Source of the DNA: Solirubrobacteraceae bacterium
GTDB lineage: Bacteria; Actinomycetota; Thermoleophilia; Solirubrobacterales; Solirubrobacteraceae
Reading direction: 5' to 3'
Length of the DNA stretch: 64,000 bases
NCBI GenBank assembly: GCA_023230855.1
Contig: JALNWQ010000009.1
Location: forward strand, 62,001-126,000
Part shown: positions 17,010-25,492 of the stretch, piece by piece
Layout of the letters: every line of letters begins with the position of its first letter
Numbering within the stretch: the stretch's first letter is position 1
Notes under the pieces: generated by a model
Told to the model about the DNA's origin: nothing
The model's database searches: none
Seen by the model: only the letters and a program-made list of their open reading frames with translations
Program-made: the position numbers and the translations under genes

Positions 17010-17891
17010 ATGGAGCCCCCCGACCCCCTGGACGTGCTGGACCGCGTGGCGTTGGTCTACCGGACCCTACGCTCGGCCGAGGACGCCATGTCGATGCTCG
17101 CGTCGGCCGCCGACGGGATCCGCGACGCCACCCCGGTGGCGGCGTGCTTCGTCCTGCGGGTCGCCGAGGCGTCGCTCACGACCCACGGCACCAGACCGCT
17201 GCGCCACCCCGAGGGCGACGCGCTACGCCGGCGGACGCTCGCCGCGCCGATCCCCCTCGCCCCCGGCAGCCTCGAGAGCGAGATCGTGCGTCGACCGGCC
17301 GCCCGCGACGACCCGCGCGTCCTCGGCCTGCCGAGCCTCGTCGCGCAGACGCTCGGGCTCGATCACGCGCGCACGTGCCTCATGCCCGTCGCCCCCGACG
17401 CCCGGGCGGTCGCGATCGTCGTCGCGGTCCGGGACGACCGGCCGATGTCGGATGGCGACCGGCGGCTGCTCGGCTCCTACGTCCACGCCGTCACCGCGGC
17501 GCTCGAGCTCGTCGTCCTGCGGATGCGGGCCGCCGAGCTCCTGTCCGAGGTCCGGCAGGCGTCGTCGTCGATCCAGGCCCTCGCGCGCGAGATGACCGAC
17601 GCGCCGGTGACCCTGCCGGTCGACCAGGGGTTCGGCCTGACCTTCCCCACGCGGGACCCGCTGGGGACGCCGGCCGGGTTCGCGTCCGACGAGGTCCGCG
17701 CGCGGCTCACCGAGCGCGAGATCCGGGTCGCCGAGCTCCTGTCGGAGGGCATGTCGAACCGCGAGATCGCCGCGTCGCTCGTCCTGTCCCCCGAGACGGT
17801 GAAGAGCCACGTGTCGAGCATCCTGCGCAAGCTCGACGCGAGCAACCGCGCCGAGGCCGTGTCGCGCCTGGCCCGCATGACGGCCCGGTAG
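17010..17891 (+). CDS. GAF-like sensor/LuxR-type transcriptional regulator
   Basis: A 293-residue regulator. Residues about 10-185 have the alternating pattern of a GAF-like sensory domain (CFVLRVAEASL, HARTCLMPVAPDARAVAIVV, LLGSYVHAVTAALELVV). Residues about 225-290 are a LuxR/FixJ HTH: LTEREIRVAELLSEGMSNRE, then ASLVLSPETVKSHVSSILRK and AVSRLARM. It has neither a receiver domain nor an obvious autoinducer domain. It is divergent from the ABC-ATPase/mce operon and upstream of two TetR genes, so control of lipid import is a reasonable guess. The ATG at 17010 is chosen because it begins the plausible protein (MEPPDPLDVLDRV). Confidence 0.83.
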   Translation: MEPPDPLDVLDRVALVYRTLRSAEDAMSMLASAADGIRDATPVAACFVLRVAEASLTTHGTRPLRHPEGDALRRRTLAAPIPLAPGSLESEIVRRPAARDDPRVLGLPSLVAQTLGLDHARTCLMPVAPDARAVAIVVAVRDDRPMSDGDRRLLGSYVHAVTAALELVVLRMRAAELLSEVRQASSSIQALAREMTDAPVTLPVDQGFGLTFPTRDPLGTPAGFASDEVRARLTEREIRVAELLSEGMSNREIAASLVLSPETVKSHVSSILRKLDASNRAEAVSRLARMTAR

Positions 17892-17939
17892 CGGCTCCCC
17901 GACGCGCCGTCCGGCCACGACTCCTAGACTCCGTGTCCG

Positions 17940-18587
17940 ATGGCGACGCCCGCCCGCACGTTCCGCTCCGCCCGAGCCCGGCGCCGCGCCGAGATGGTCG
18001 TCACGATCGCCGGCGCGCTCGAGACGATGGCGGACCAGGGCGCCGAGGACGGGCCGCCGATCGACGCGATGCTCGACGTGGCCGGCATCGCCCGGTCGAC
18101 GTTCTACGTCCACTTCGAGGACAAGGCCGACCTCATGCTCGCGCTCGCCGAGCACGTGTGGCGCGAGCTCGGCCGGGCCGGCAGCGCGCTGTGGGAGCCG
18201 TCCTGGCCCGACGACCGCGCCGCGGTCCGCCGCTCGATCGACACCCTCGACGCGGCGTTCCGCCGGCTGCGCGGCACGCTCGGCGTCGTCGTGGCCGCCA
18301 CGGTGCACGACTCCGGGCTGCGCGACGCGTACCGCGCCACGATCCGTCCCGCGATCGACAACGTCGCCGGACGGATCCGCGACGGTCAGGCCGACGGCCG
18401 CATCCCGGCCGCGATCGACGCCGACCAGACCGCGTCGTGGCTCGTGTGGGCGGTCGAGCGCGGCCTGCAGGAGCTGCGCGACGCGGACGGCGTCGCCGAC
18501 GACGCGACGCTCGACGCGCTCGCCGGGCTCATCTGGAACCTGCTGCTCGCCCCGACGGTGGACGGGGGCGACGATGTCGCGGCGTGA
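17940..18587 (+). CDS. TetR/AcrR family transcriptional regulator (first of pair)
   Basis: A 215-residue TetR-type repressor. The HTH lies at about residues 38-65: PIDAMLDVAGIARSTFYVHF followed by EDKADLMLALAEHVW. The C-terminal ligand-binding half is helical and Ala/Arg-rich, with no identifiable ligand. The gene ends 14 bp inside the next TetR gene, so the two are translated together and may act as a heterodimer or respond to related ligands. Neighbouring lipid-transport and acyl-CoA genes are the likely targets (inference). Confidence 0.85.
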   Translation: MATPARTFRSARARRRAEMVVTIAGALETMADQGAEDGPPIDAMLDVAGIARSTFYVHFEDKADLMLALAEHVWRELGRAGSALWEPSWPDDRAAVRRSIDTLDAAFRRLRGTLGVVVAATVHDSGLRDAYRATIRPAIDNVAGRIRDGQADGRIPAAIDADQTASWLVWAVERGLQELRDADGVADDATLDALAGLIWNLLLAPTVDGGDDVAA

Positions 18588-19209
18588 CGGGCGGTCCCGC
18601 CGCCAGAAGCGCCGCGACGAGGTCCGCGACGCGATGCTGCCCGTCATCGAGGACCTGCTGGCGTCGGGCACCGCGTACTCCGACATCAGCGTCCAGACGC
18701 TGCTCGACGCGATGCCGATCTCGCGCTCGACGTTCTACGCGTACTTCACCGACAAGACCGACCTGCTGCGGGCCTGCGCCGAGGCGGTCTTCGAGCAGAC
18801 CGCCGAGTCGGCCCGCGCCTGGTGGGACCTGGGACCGGACGTCCACCGGGACGAGCTGCACGAGGCGCTCGACCGCACGATGCGCGAGTACCTCCACAAC
18901 GGGCCGCTCATGGCCGCGATCTACGACGGGGCGCGCTACGACCCCGGGCTCCGCGACGCGGTCAACGACATCATGGACCGCCACCAGGGCCTCGTCGAGG
19001 CGCACATCGTCCGCGGCCAGGCCGGCGGATGGGTCGACCCGACGTTGCCGGCCGCCGAGACCGCCCGCTGGCTGCCGTGGGCGTTCGAGCGGACGTTGCA
19101 CCAGGTGCTCGCCCGTCCGATCGACGAGGACGAGCTGACCGCGTCGATCGCGGCGGGCACGTTGCTGCTGTGGCGCGTGCTCTACGAGCCGACGCTCGTC
19201 GGGGCCTGA
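18574..19209 (+). CDS. TetR/AcrR family transcriptional regulator (second of pair)
   Basis: A 211-residue TetR regulator with a basic N-terminus (RRDGRSRRQKRRDEVRDAML) and an HTH around residues 36-65 (SVQTLLDAMPISRSTFYAYF, then TDKTDLLRACAEAVF). It overlaps the first TetR gene by 14 bp. The two proteins share the same length and architecture but differ clearly in sequence, so this looks like an old duplication or a recruited pair rather than a recent copy. It is convergent with the acyl-CoA synthetase gene, with 7 bp between the two stops. Confidence 0.85.
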   Translation: MSRRDGRSRRQKRRDEVRDAMLPVIEDLLASGTAYSDISVQTLLDAMPISRSTFYAYFTDKTDLLRACAEAVFEQTAESARAWWDLGPDVHRDELHEALDRTMREYLHNGPLMAAIYDGARYDPGLRDAVNDIMDRHQGLVEAHIVRGQAGGWVDPTLPAAETARWLPWAFERTLHQVLARPIDEDELTASIAAGTLLLWRVLYEPTLVGA

Positions 19210-19216
19210 CCGCCCG

Positions 19217-21313
19217 CTACGACGCGGTCGGGGCGGGGATCGCGGCCAGCTCGCGCCGGATCGTCTTGCCGGCCGCGTTACGGGGCAGGGACGCGTGACG
19301 GTGCACGTCGCGCGGCACGTCGAACCGCGGGCGACGGCGTCGGACGTACGCGCGGAGCGCGTCGTCGTCGAGCTCCGCCCCGTCGCGCAGGACGACGTGG
19401 GCGGCGAGCCGCTGGCCCCACACGTCGTCGGGCACCCCGACGACCGCGACCTCGGCGATCGCCGGATGCTCGGCCAGCAGGTCCTCGACGACCCGCGGGT
19501 ACACGTTCTCGCCGCCCGAGACGACCATGTCGTCGACCCGGCCCAGGACGAACAGCCGGCCCAGGTCGTCGACGTAGCCGACGTCGCCGGTGTCGACCAG
19601 GCCGTTGCGCTCGCGCAGCCCGGTGCCGTCGGTGTAGCGGGTCTCCGCCGTCGGCCCGGACACGTGGATGAGGCCCTTGCGGTGCGTCGCCATCGGCACG
19701 CCGTCGGCGTCGAAGACGCGCAGGTCCACGCCGCGCGGGACGCGGCCGGCGGTGCTCGGCGCGGAGCGCAGGTCCTCGGGCGACGCGATCGCCGCCCAGC
19801 CGACCTCGGTCGCCCCGTACAGGGAGTAGAGGTGGTCGCCGAACTCGTCCATCCAGCGGGTGGCGAGCTCGCCCGGCAGCGCCGACCCGGACGACACCGT
19901 CAGCCGCAGCGACGACGCGTCGTGCGCCGCCCGCCGGTCGTCCGGCAGGTCGAGGATGCGCCGCAGCATCACCGGCGCGGCGACGAGCACGTCGACGTCG
20001 CACGCCTCGATCGTCGCGAGCGTCTCCTCGGGATCGAACCCGCGGCGCAGCACGACCGTCGACCCCGTGAGCATCGCCAGCAGCAGGTTGACGAACCCCC
20101 ACGCGTGGAACAGCGGCGGCGCGATGAGGAGCGTCCCGGCGTCGCGATACGGGATGCGGTCGAGCAGCGAGATCGGGGCCTCGAGCGGGATCCGGCTGCG
20201 ACGGACGCCCTTCGGCACCCCGGTCGTGCCGGACGTCAGCAGGACGACCCGTCCCGGCGCGCCCGGCGGCGGCAGCGGGCGACCGGCGCCCTCGACGACG
20301 AGCTCGTCGAGCGTGCGGATCCCGTCGACCGGCGGATGCTCGTCGTCCCAGGCGCTCACGACGCGCGGCACGACGACCGCCGACCCGCCACGCCCCTCGC
20401 CCAGCACCCCGAGCAGGTCGGCGTCGCAGACGATCGCGGTCGGCCGCTCGCGGTCGAGCACCGCCCGCATCTGGGGCTCGGCGAACCCGACGTTGAGCAG
20501 CAGCGCGTCCGCGCCCGCCTTGCTCACCGCGACGAGCGTCTCGACGAACCCGCGGTGGTTGCGCGCCGCGATCGCGACGCGGTGCCCCTCGGTGACGCCG
20601 CGGTCGCGCAGCGCGACCGCGAGCGCCGTGCTGCGCCGGTCGAGCTCGCCGTACGTCAGCGAGCGGTCGCCGTCGACGATCGCGAGGCGGCCCGGGTAGC
20701 GGACCGCCGCCGCGCTGTAGGCCCCGGCCGGCGTGGCGCCCCACCGCGCGAGCTGGCGGGCGATCGCCACGACCTTGTCGGGCCGCATCGGTCGCACGAC
20801 TCCGCTGCGCACGAGCACGTCGCCCGCCCGCACGACCGTCGCGGTCGCCCGGCGCGGGCCGGGCGGACGGCGACGGGCCGTCTCGTTGAGCGCGATCCGC
20901 TCCATGCCGCGGAGCATCCGTCGGATGCGGGCGCGCAGCACCGGTCGGGCGAAGGCCCCCGCGGCGGCGCCCGCGACCCCGCCGGGCGGGTTGTAGCCCA
21001 TCCGGACCTGCACCCGGGCGCCCTCGCCGTGCGGACGGATGCGCAGGCCGATGTGGAGGTCGATCCCGGTGACGCCGGACGCGACGAGGTCGCGGTCGGG
21101 GGTGTACTCCGTGACGACGAGCTCGCTCCCCAGCGCGGCGGCCCCGATCCGCAGGACGCAGCGCATCCGCGCGCCCTCGCGCAGCTTCGGGTCGCCGATC
21201 ATCTCCAGCCGCTCCAGGCCCGGCAGCGTCCGGGCGATGACCTGCGGGTCGACCGCCACGCGCCAGGCGTGCTCGGGCGGCACCGGCAGGTCGATCCGCT
21301 CGACGAACCGCAT
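19217..21313 (-). CDS. SRPBCC domain fused to acyl-CoA synthetase (AMP-forming)
   Basis: A 698-residue fusion. Residues 1 to about 150 form an SRPBCC/polyketide-cyclase-like domain (MRFVERIDLPVPPEHAWRVA, LELVVTEY-like beta strands), a hydrophobic-ligand-binding fold. Residues about 195-690 are an ANL-family ligase: LLTSGTTGVPKGVRRS (about 358-373), SLYGATEVGWAAI, the GDVGYVDDLGRLFVLGRVDD hinge, and the C-terminal catalytic Lys in RNAAGKTIRRE. The ATG at 21313 starts the SRPBCC part cleanly. The predicted role is activation of a fatty or steroid acid to its CoA thioester, with the N-terminal domain presenting or sensing the substrate. It lies 2 bp after the acyltransferase stop, so the two form one operon. 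Confidence 0.85.
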   Translation of the reverse strand: MRFVERIDLPVPPEHAWRVAVDPQVIARTLPGLERLEMIGDPKLREGARMRCVLRIGAAALGSELVVTEYTPDRDLVASGVTGIDLHIGLRIRPHGEGARVQVRMGYNPPGGVAGAAAGAFARPVLRARIRRMLRGMERIALNETARRRPPGPRRATATVVRAGDVLVRSGVVRPMRPDKVVAIARQLARWGATPAGAYSAAAVRYPGRLAIVDGDRSLTYGELDRRSTALAVALRDRGVTEGHRVAIAARNHRGFVETLVAVSKAGADALLLNVGFAEPQMRAVLDRERPTAIVCDADLLGVLGEGRGGSAVVVPRVVSAWDDEHPPVDGIRTLDELVVEGAGRPLPPPGAPGRVVLLTSGTTGVPKGVRRSRIPLEAPISLLDRIPYRDAGTLLIAPPLFHAWGFVNLLLAMLTGSTVVLRRGFDPEETLATIEACDVDVLVAAPVMLRRILDLPDDRRAAHDASSLRLTVSSGSALPGELATRWMDEFGDHLYSLYGATEVGWAAIASPEDLRSAPSTAGRVPRGVDLRVFDADGVPMATHRKGLIHVSGPTAETRYTDGTGLRERNGLVDTGDVGYVDDLGRLFVLGRVDDMVVSGGENVYPRVVEDLLAEHPAIAEVAVVGVPDDVWGQRLAAHVVLRDGAELDDDALRAYVRRRRPRFDVPRDVHRHASLPRNAAGKTIRRELAAIPAPTAS

Positions 21314-21315
21314 GG

Positions 21316-22326
21316 TCAGCCCACCACCGGCAGCCGTCGACGGCGCTGCATGTCGGTGAGCGCCTCCTGCATCCGGTCGCCGACGTGGCGGTGGACCGCG
21401 ACCGGGTCGGGCCGGTCGCCGAACCGGCCGCGGACGTCGATCGGCGGCAGCACCTGGATCGTGAGCTTGGCCGGCAGCGGGAGGTGACCGAGCGCGTCGC
21501 CGACGTTGACGCCCCACGGCGCGGCGAGCGACACCGGCACGGACCGTCGGCGGGGAGCCCCGTCCGACGCGGTTCCCCGCAGGGTCCGACGGCGCCCGAG
21601 GAAGAGCGCCGTCTCCTGCCCGCCGACGGCCACCACCGGAACGATCGGGACCCCGGCGTCGATCCCCACCCGGACCACCGCCGGATCGGCGCCCAACCGG
21701 ACGCGACCGGACTCGCGGGTCGGCCGGTGCGCCTCCTCCTGCCCGCCCGGGTACGCCAGGACGCTCGCCCCGCTCCGCAGGACGTCGGCGGCGACGTCGA
21801 CGCCGTCGGACAGGACGCCGAGTCGGCGGAGGAACCCGAGGCCGCGCAGGTCCGGCACCGGGCTCGACGACTGGACGAAGAACGCGCGCTCGGGGCCGAA
21901 GTAGCTCGCGAACGAGAGCGTGAACACCGCCCCGTCGACGTTGACGTTGCCGCCCGAGCGGTTGCCGACGAACAGCACGGGGCCGTCCGGGATGTGGTGC
22001 AGGCCGCGGACGTCGGCCCGGAACCAGCCGCTGGCCATGAGCCAGCCGAGCGGCAGCAGGTCGCGGAGCAGCTGGCTGTCGCGGTCGTCGGGATCGGCGG
22101 CGCGATCCGGGCGGCGGACGAGCGCGCCGGCGAGCGCGCGGGCGCCGCCGACGACGTCGCCCGGGACCGCCGCCAGACGCGTCGCGCCGTCGGCCGCGGT
22201 CCGCAGCAGGGTGCGGTCGGGCCCGGGGGTGCGACGGCCGACGGCGTCGGATCCGCCGCCCACGACCGCCCGCCTCGGCGGCTCGGCGGGTCCGGGGCGG
22301 TCGTTGCGGGAGAAGGCGGCGGGCAT
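21316..22326 (-). CDS. Lysophospholipid-acyltransferase-like protein (PlsC superfamily)
   Basis: A 336-residue protein of the PlsC-like acyltransferase group common next to lipid genes in actinobacteria. Visible are the motif block VLFVGNRSGGNVNVDG, where relatives usually have GNHSGG, then FGPERAFFVQSS, the VLAYPGGQEEAHRP block (similar to the FPEG/PGG block) and VPIVPVVAVGGQETALFLG. The normally catalytic His is an Arg (CGC), so activity is uncertain. Residues 1-70 are Pro/Arg-rich and variable. It is the first gene of a two-gene operon with the SRPBCC-acyl-CoA synthetase, suggesting activation followed by acyl transfer to a glycerolipid or other alcohol. Confidence 0.78.
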   Translation of the reverse strand: MPAAFSRNDRPGPAEPPRRAVVGGGSDAVGRRTPGPDRTLLRTAADGATRLAAVPGDVVGGARALAGALVRRPDRAADPDDRDSQLLRDLLPLGWLMASGWFRADVRGLHHIPDGPVLFVGNRSGGNVNVDGAVFTLSFASYFGPERAFFVQSSSPVPDLRGLGFLRRLGVLSDGVDVAADVLRSGASVLAYPGGQEEAHRPTRESGRVRLGADPAVVRVGIDAGVPIVPVVAVGGQETALFLGRRRTLRGTASDGAPRRRSVPVSLAAPWGVNVGDALGHLPLPAKLTIQVLPPIDVRGRFGDRPDPVAVHRHVGDRMQEALTDMQRRRRLPVVG

Positions 22327-22586
22327 GCGGAGGGCACGGCCGGACGCGGCGCGCGCGCCCACGAATCTACCCGTCGGCGGGCCGGGAGTCGAGCGGTCGG
22401 CGGCGCGAGGTCGAGCCGTCGCCGGGTCGTGGGACGCACGGCGTCGGACCGCCCGGGCGAGCGCCGTCGCGCCAGCGTGCGACGGACTCGTCGGTTGGAC
22501 TCGACGACGCCCTGAGTACGACGTATGCTGCGGCCGACCGGCCGGGCCCGCCCGGACCGGCCGTCCCACCGCTCGAGAGGTCCGCC

Positions 22587-23276
22587 ATGCGACCCACGCC
22601 ATCATCTCCACCCGCCACCGCCCCGCCCGCCACCGCGCCCGCACGGGACAGGGTCGACATCCGCCCCACCGCGATGCTCCTGCGCGACCACGCGTCCCGC
22701 TACGGCGTCGACGCCACCTGCCGTCGGTACCGGCTCTGCCGTCGCCGGCTCGGCGCGATCTCGTCGCTGCGCACGACCCGCGGCCAGCACGCCCACTTCC
22801 TCGACCGCGGCTGCGTCGAGGACGTCGTCACCCACGGCCCCGAGAGCTTCGGCGCGATGCACGTGCCGCTCGCCGGCCCGCTCCAGGAGCGCCTGGCGAT
22901 CCTCATGGTCGATCTAGGGCCGGAGCGGATGGCCGCCGAGCTCGGGATCGACCTGCCGCGCGGCCCGCGCTTCGTCGAGCAGATCACGCGCGGACGGGCC
23001 GGCAACGGCGCCCGCGTGACGCACGTGTGCGCGACCGTCGCGGAGCGCGCCGGCATCGACGTCGAGTCGCTCGAGGACCACGCGATCGAGCGCTCGTGGT
23101 GCCCGACGTGCACCGAGCAGGTGCTCGTCGCCGGCGACCGCCGCTGCCCGTGGTGCGATACGGCGGTGGTCCTCCACGCCCGCGCCGGCGACGTGGCGCC
23201 CGACCCGACGGCCGGCCTGGCGGTCCTCCCGATGCCGCCCGCCAGGCGTCGCCCCGCGCCACGGGCCGCCGGCTGA
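22587..23276 (+). CDS. Uncharacterised protein with C-terminal zinc-ribbon cysteines
   Basis: A 229-residue protein I do not recognise. The first 25 residues are Pro/Ala/Thr-rich. A basic middle part (LLRDHASRYGVDATCRRYRL, CRRRLGAISSLR) could be a small DNA-binding or resolvase-like HTH region. Near the C-terminus CPTC (about 172-175) and CPWC (about 189-192) form a four-Cys zinc-ribbon-like knuckle, followed by a Pro/Arg-rich tail. It is divergent from the acyltransferase, with 260 bp between them and no clear promoter. Function unknown; nucleic-acid binding is the best guess from the basic residues and ribbon. Confidence 0.65.
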   Translation: MRPTPSSPPATAPPATAPARDRVDIRPTAMLLRDHASRYGVDATCRRYRLCRRRLGAISSLRTTRGQHAHFLDRGCVEDVVTHGPESFGAMHVPLAGPLQERLAILMVDLGPERMAAELGIDLPRGPRFVEQITRGRAGNGARVTHVCATVAERAGIDVESLEDHAIERSWCPTCTEQVLVAGDRRCPWCDTAVVLHARAGDVAPDPTAGLAVLPMPPARRRPAPRAAG

Positions 23277-23285
23277 CCGTCGCGC

Positions 23286-23319
23286 GACGACGCCCCCGCG
23301 GGCCGGGCGCGGCGTCGTC
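23286..23319 (+). terminator. GC-rich hairpin between zinc-ribbon gene and membrane-protein gene
   Basis: GACGACGCC (23286-23294) and GGCGTCGTC (23311-23319) are perfect 9-bp arms with a 16-nt GC-rich loop, beginning 10 bp after the stop at 23276. It looks like a terminator stem, although no T-tract follows, as is common in high-GC actinobacteria. Confidence 0.4.
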
Positions 23320-23335
23320 CGGCCCGCAGGGTGGA

Positions 23336-24457
23336 ATGCCCGGCGTGCACGACACCGACGTCCACGAGCGGCGGTTCCGCCGCGCCGGGCTCCCGCTGCT
23401 CATCGAGGACTACTCCGCGCGCGAGGACGTCTTCAACCGGGCGTTCCCGCTGCTGGCGCTCGTCTTCGTCGTCGAGCTGCTCGGCGCGCTCGACCTCGAC
23501 TGGTCGTGGGTGGCGAACGTCGCCGCGGTCGCCGGGGCGGTCGGGGTGGCGCTCGTCGCGGTCGCCGCGGTCAACCGGATGCGCGGCCGTCCGGCGCTCA
23601 CCGTGCCCGAGGACCTGGGGTGGCCGGAGCTCGCGGCGTTCGTCGTCGTGCCCGCGCTGCTGCCGCTCGTGTTCAACGGGCAGACGACGAGCGCGCTCGT
23701 CACCGCCGCGGTCAACCTGGGGGTCCTGGCGCTCGTCGCGCTCGGGTACGGGCTGGCGCTCGGGTCGATCCTCGTGTGGGCGTCGCGGCGGCTCGTCCAC
23801 CAGCTGGCGGCGACCGTCGGCCTGCTGGCGCGGGCGGTCCCGTTGCTGCTCCTGTTCGCGATCGTCCTCTTCGTCAACGCCGAGATGTGGCAGGTGTTCG
23901 CGCCGATGTCGGGCGGGTCGCTCGTGGCGATCGGCCTGCTGCTCGCCGTGGTGGCGCTCGCGTTCCTCGCGGTGCGGCTCCCGCGCGAGGTGCGCGAGCT
24001 GGAGCGCGCCGCGGCCGAGGACCCGCGGGTGGCGGCCGCCCCGCCGCTACGGCGGTCGCAGCGGCTCAACGTCGGGATGGTCCTCCTCGTCGGTCACGGG
24101 CTGCAGGTCCTCGTGGTGAGCGTCGCGATCACCGGGTTCTTCGTCCTGTTCGGGATGCTCGCGATCGACGAGGACGTCGTCGCCGCGTGGACGGCGGAGG
24201 GCGGTGGCCGGGTGCTCCTCGGGCTCGACACGACGATCGCGGGCGTGCCGGTCCGGCTGACCGAGGAGCTGCTGCGGGTGTCGGCGGCGATCGGGGGCCT
24301 GTCGGGGCTGTACTTCGCGATCAGCGTCCTGACCGACTCCGCCTACCGCGAGGAGTTCCTCGACGAGCTCACCGACGAGATGCGCGAGACGTTCGTCGTG
24401 CGCGCCGACTACCTGGCGCTGCGCGCCGCGGAGGGCTCCGGCGCGGACGGGTCGTGA
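23336..24457 (+). CDS. Integral membrane protein of unknown function
   Basis: A 373-residue protein with about eight hydrophobic segments (roughly residues 36-54, 60-79, 98-114, 120-148, 160-181, 195-214, 246-274, 312-330). The N-terminal about 35 residues are charged and end in EDYSAREDVFNRAFP. The C-terminal 40 residues are acidic and probably cytoplasmic (YREEFLDELTDEMRETFVVR). The ATG at 23336 is preceded by AGGGTGGA. It resembles the conserved actinobacterial integral membrane proteins with a C-terminal DEMRE-type helix, but I know of no function. Its 3' end overlaps the convergent SDR gene by 49 bp, so the two messages are complementary there. Confidence 0.75.
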   Translation: MPGVHDTDVHERRFRRAGLPLLIEDYSAREDVFNRAFPLLALVFVVELLGALDLDWSWVANVAAVAGAVGVALVAVAAVNRMRGRPALTVPEDLGWPELAAFVVVPALLPLVFNGQTTSALVTAAVNLGVLALVALGYGLALGSILVWASRRLVHQLAATVGLLARAVPLLLLFAIVLFVNAEMWQVFAPMSGGSLVAIGLLLAVVALAFLAVRLPREVRELERAAAEDPRVAAAPPLRRSQRLNVGMVLLVGHGLQVLVVSVAITGFFVLFGMLAIDEDVVAAWTAEGGGRVLLGLDTTIAGVPVRLTEELLRVSAAIGGLSGLYFAISVLTDSAYREEFLDELTDEMRETFVVRADYLALRAAEGSGADGS

Positions 24458-25464
24458 GGCCCCGGGTCGCGAGATCCGGTCGCCGCGTCGAGCCCCTCGG
24501 GCGCCGCGTCCCCCGACACCCGCGACGGGTCGAACCGGCGCTGCCCCGCGACGCGCGCCACGGCCGCCTCGAGCAGCTCCGGCGCGACCGCCCGGGCCGC
24601 GCGCAGGCCGTTGCCGGTGCGCGGGGTCACCGCGTAGGCGCGGGTGACGATCCCCTCGAGGATGAGCGCCGCGCCCTCGTGCGGACGGAGCGCCGGCACG
24701 TTGCGGTACGCGGCGGTCGGGGCGATCATCGGCGTGCGCACGAGCGGCATGTGGACGCCGGTGAACCGCACCCCGTCGGCGCGGACCTCGCCGGCGACGC
24801 ACCGCGAGAACTCGTCGAGCGCGGCCTTCGACGCGAGGTAGGCGGCGAACTTCGGGGTGTGGAGCAGCAGCCCCTCCGACAGGACGTTGACGACGTGGCC
24901 GCGACCGCGCCGGCGCATCGTCGGCAGCAGGCCCATCGTCAGGCGGACCGCGGCGTGGTAGTTGATCTCCATCATCCGCTCGAAGTCGTGCAGGCGGTCG
25001 TGCGACGCCGAGATCGGCCGGCGGATCGACCGCCCGGCGTTGTTCACCAGCACGTCGACGGCGCCGTGGTCGGCCAGGACGGCGGCGACGAGCGCGTCGA
25101 CGGCATCGGGATCGGTGAGGTCGCACGGGTGCGACGACGCGGCGCCGCCGGCGGCGACGATCCGGTCGCGGACCGCGTCGAGCTCGGCGCGGCGACGGGC
25201 GACGAGGACGACGGTCGCGCCCGCCTCGCCGAGCCGCAGCGCGGTCGCCTCGCCGATCCCCGACGACGCGCCGGTGACGAGGACGACGCGGCCGCCGACG
25301 ACGTCGCGCAGCGACCCGGCCCGCGCGCGGCGCACGACGCTGCGCGGGGTCGTGGGGGTGCGCGATCCGATGGTGAGGACGCCGTGGCGCAGGTCGTCCC
25401 CGGCCCGCGCCAGGCGACGGACGGCGGAGCGGCGCCCCGGGTCGGAGGAGCGGTCGTCGGGCAT
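24409..25464 (-). CDS. Short-chain dehydrogenase/reductase (classical SDR)
   Basis: A 351-residue NAD(P)-dependent oxidoreductase. It has the cofactor motif VTGASSGIGEAT (about residues 63-74), an NNAG motif in DVLVNNAGRS, a catalytic Ser in VVNVLSEG and the Y-x-x-x-K in AAYLASKAALDE. An extra 55 residues lie before the Rossmann fold and about 60 after it, including a disordered Asp/Pro/Ser tail. The start at 25464 (MPDDRSSDPG) avoids running through the operator at 25478-25492. The substrate is unknown; neighbouring genes point to a lipid-derived alcohol or ketone. It is divergent from a second SDR, and both probably answer to the same operator. Confidence 0.85.
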   Translation of the reverse strand: MPDDRSSDPGRRSAVRRLARAGDDLRHGVLTIGSRTPTTPRSVVRRARAGSLRDVVGGRVVLVTGASSGIGEATALRLGEAGATVVLVARRRAELDAVRDRIVAAGGAASSHPCDLTDPDAVDALVAAVLADHGAVDVLVNNAGRSIRRPISASHDRLHDFERMMEINYHAAVRLTMGLLPTMRRRGRGHVVNVLSEGLLLHTPKFAAYLASKAALDEFSRCVAGEVRADGVRFTGVHMPLVRTPMIAPTAAYRNVPALRPHEGAALILEGIVTRAYAVTPRTGNGLRAARAVAPELLEAAVARVAGQRRFDPSRVSGDAAPEGLDAATGSRDPGPHDPSAPEPSAARSAR

Positions 25465-25477
25465 GCCCCCGACGATA

Positions 25478-25492
25478 CCTACTGACGGTAGG
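25478..25492. promoter_or_regulatory. Palindromic operator CCTAC-N5-GTAGG between divergent SDR genes
   Basis: CCTACTGACGGTAGG is a perfect inverted repeat (5-bp arms, 5-bp spacer) 14 bp upstream of the minus-strand SDR start and 83 bp upstream of the plus-strand SDR start. Its form is typical of TetR-family operators. It lies in the only AT-enriched patch of the 110-bp intergenic region, so one repressor could control both directions; the two TetR genes at 17.9-19.2 kb are candidates (inference). Confidence 0.6.

Noticed and set aside
16724..17011. Minus-strand open frame ending in TAGTG at the ATPase start (possible leader peptide)
   Set aside because: There is no convincing start codon or RBS. 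The unusual composition is explained by the AT-richer promoter region, and coupling alone is not enough to call a gene.
22495..22529. TTGGAC and TATGCT as a promoter for the zinc-ribbon gene
   Set aside because: The spacing is 23 bp, too long for a standard sigma factor, and no better -10 is present at 16-18 bp.
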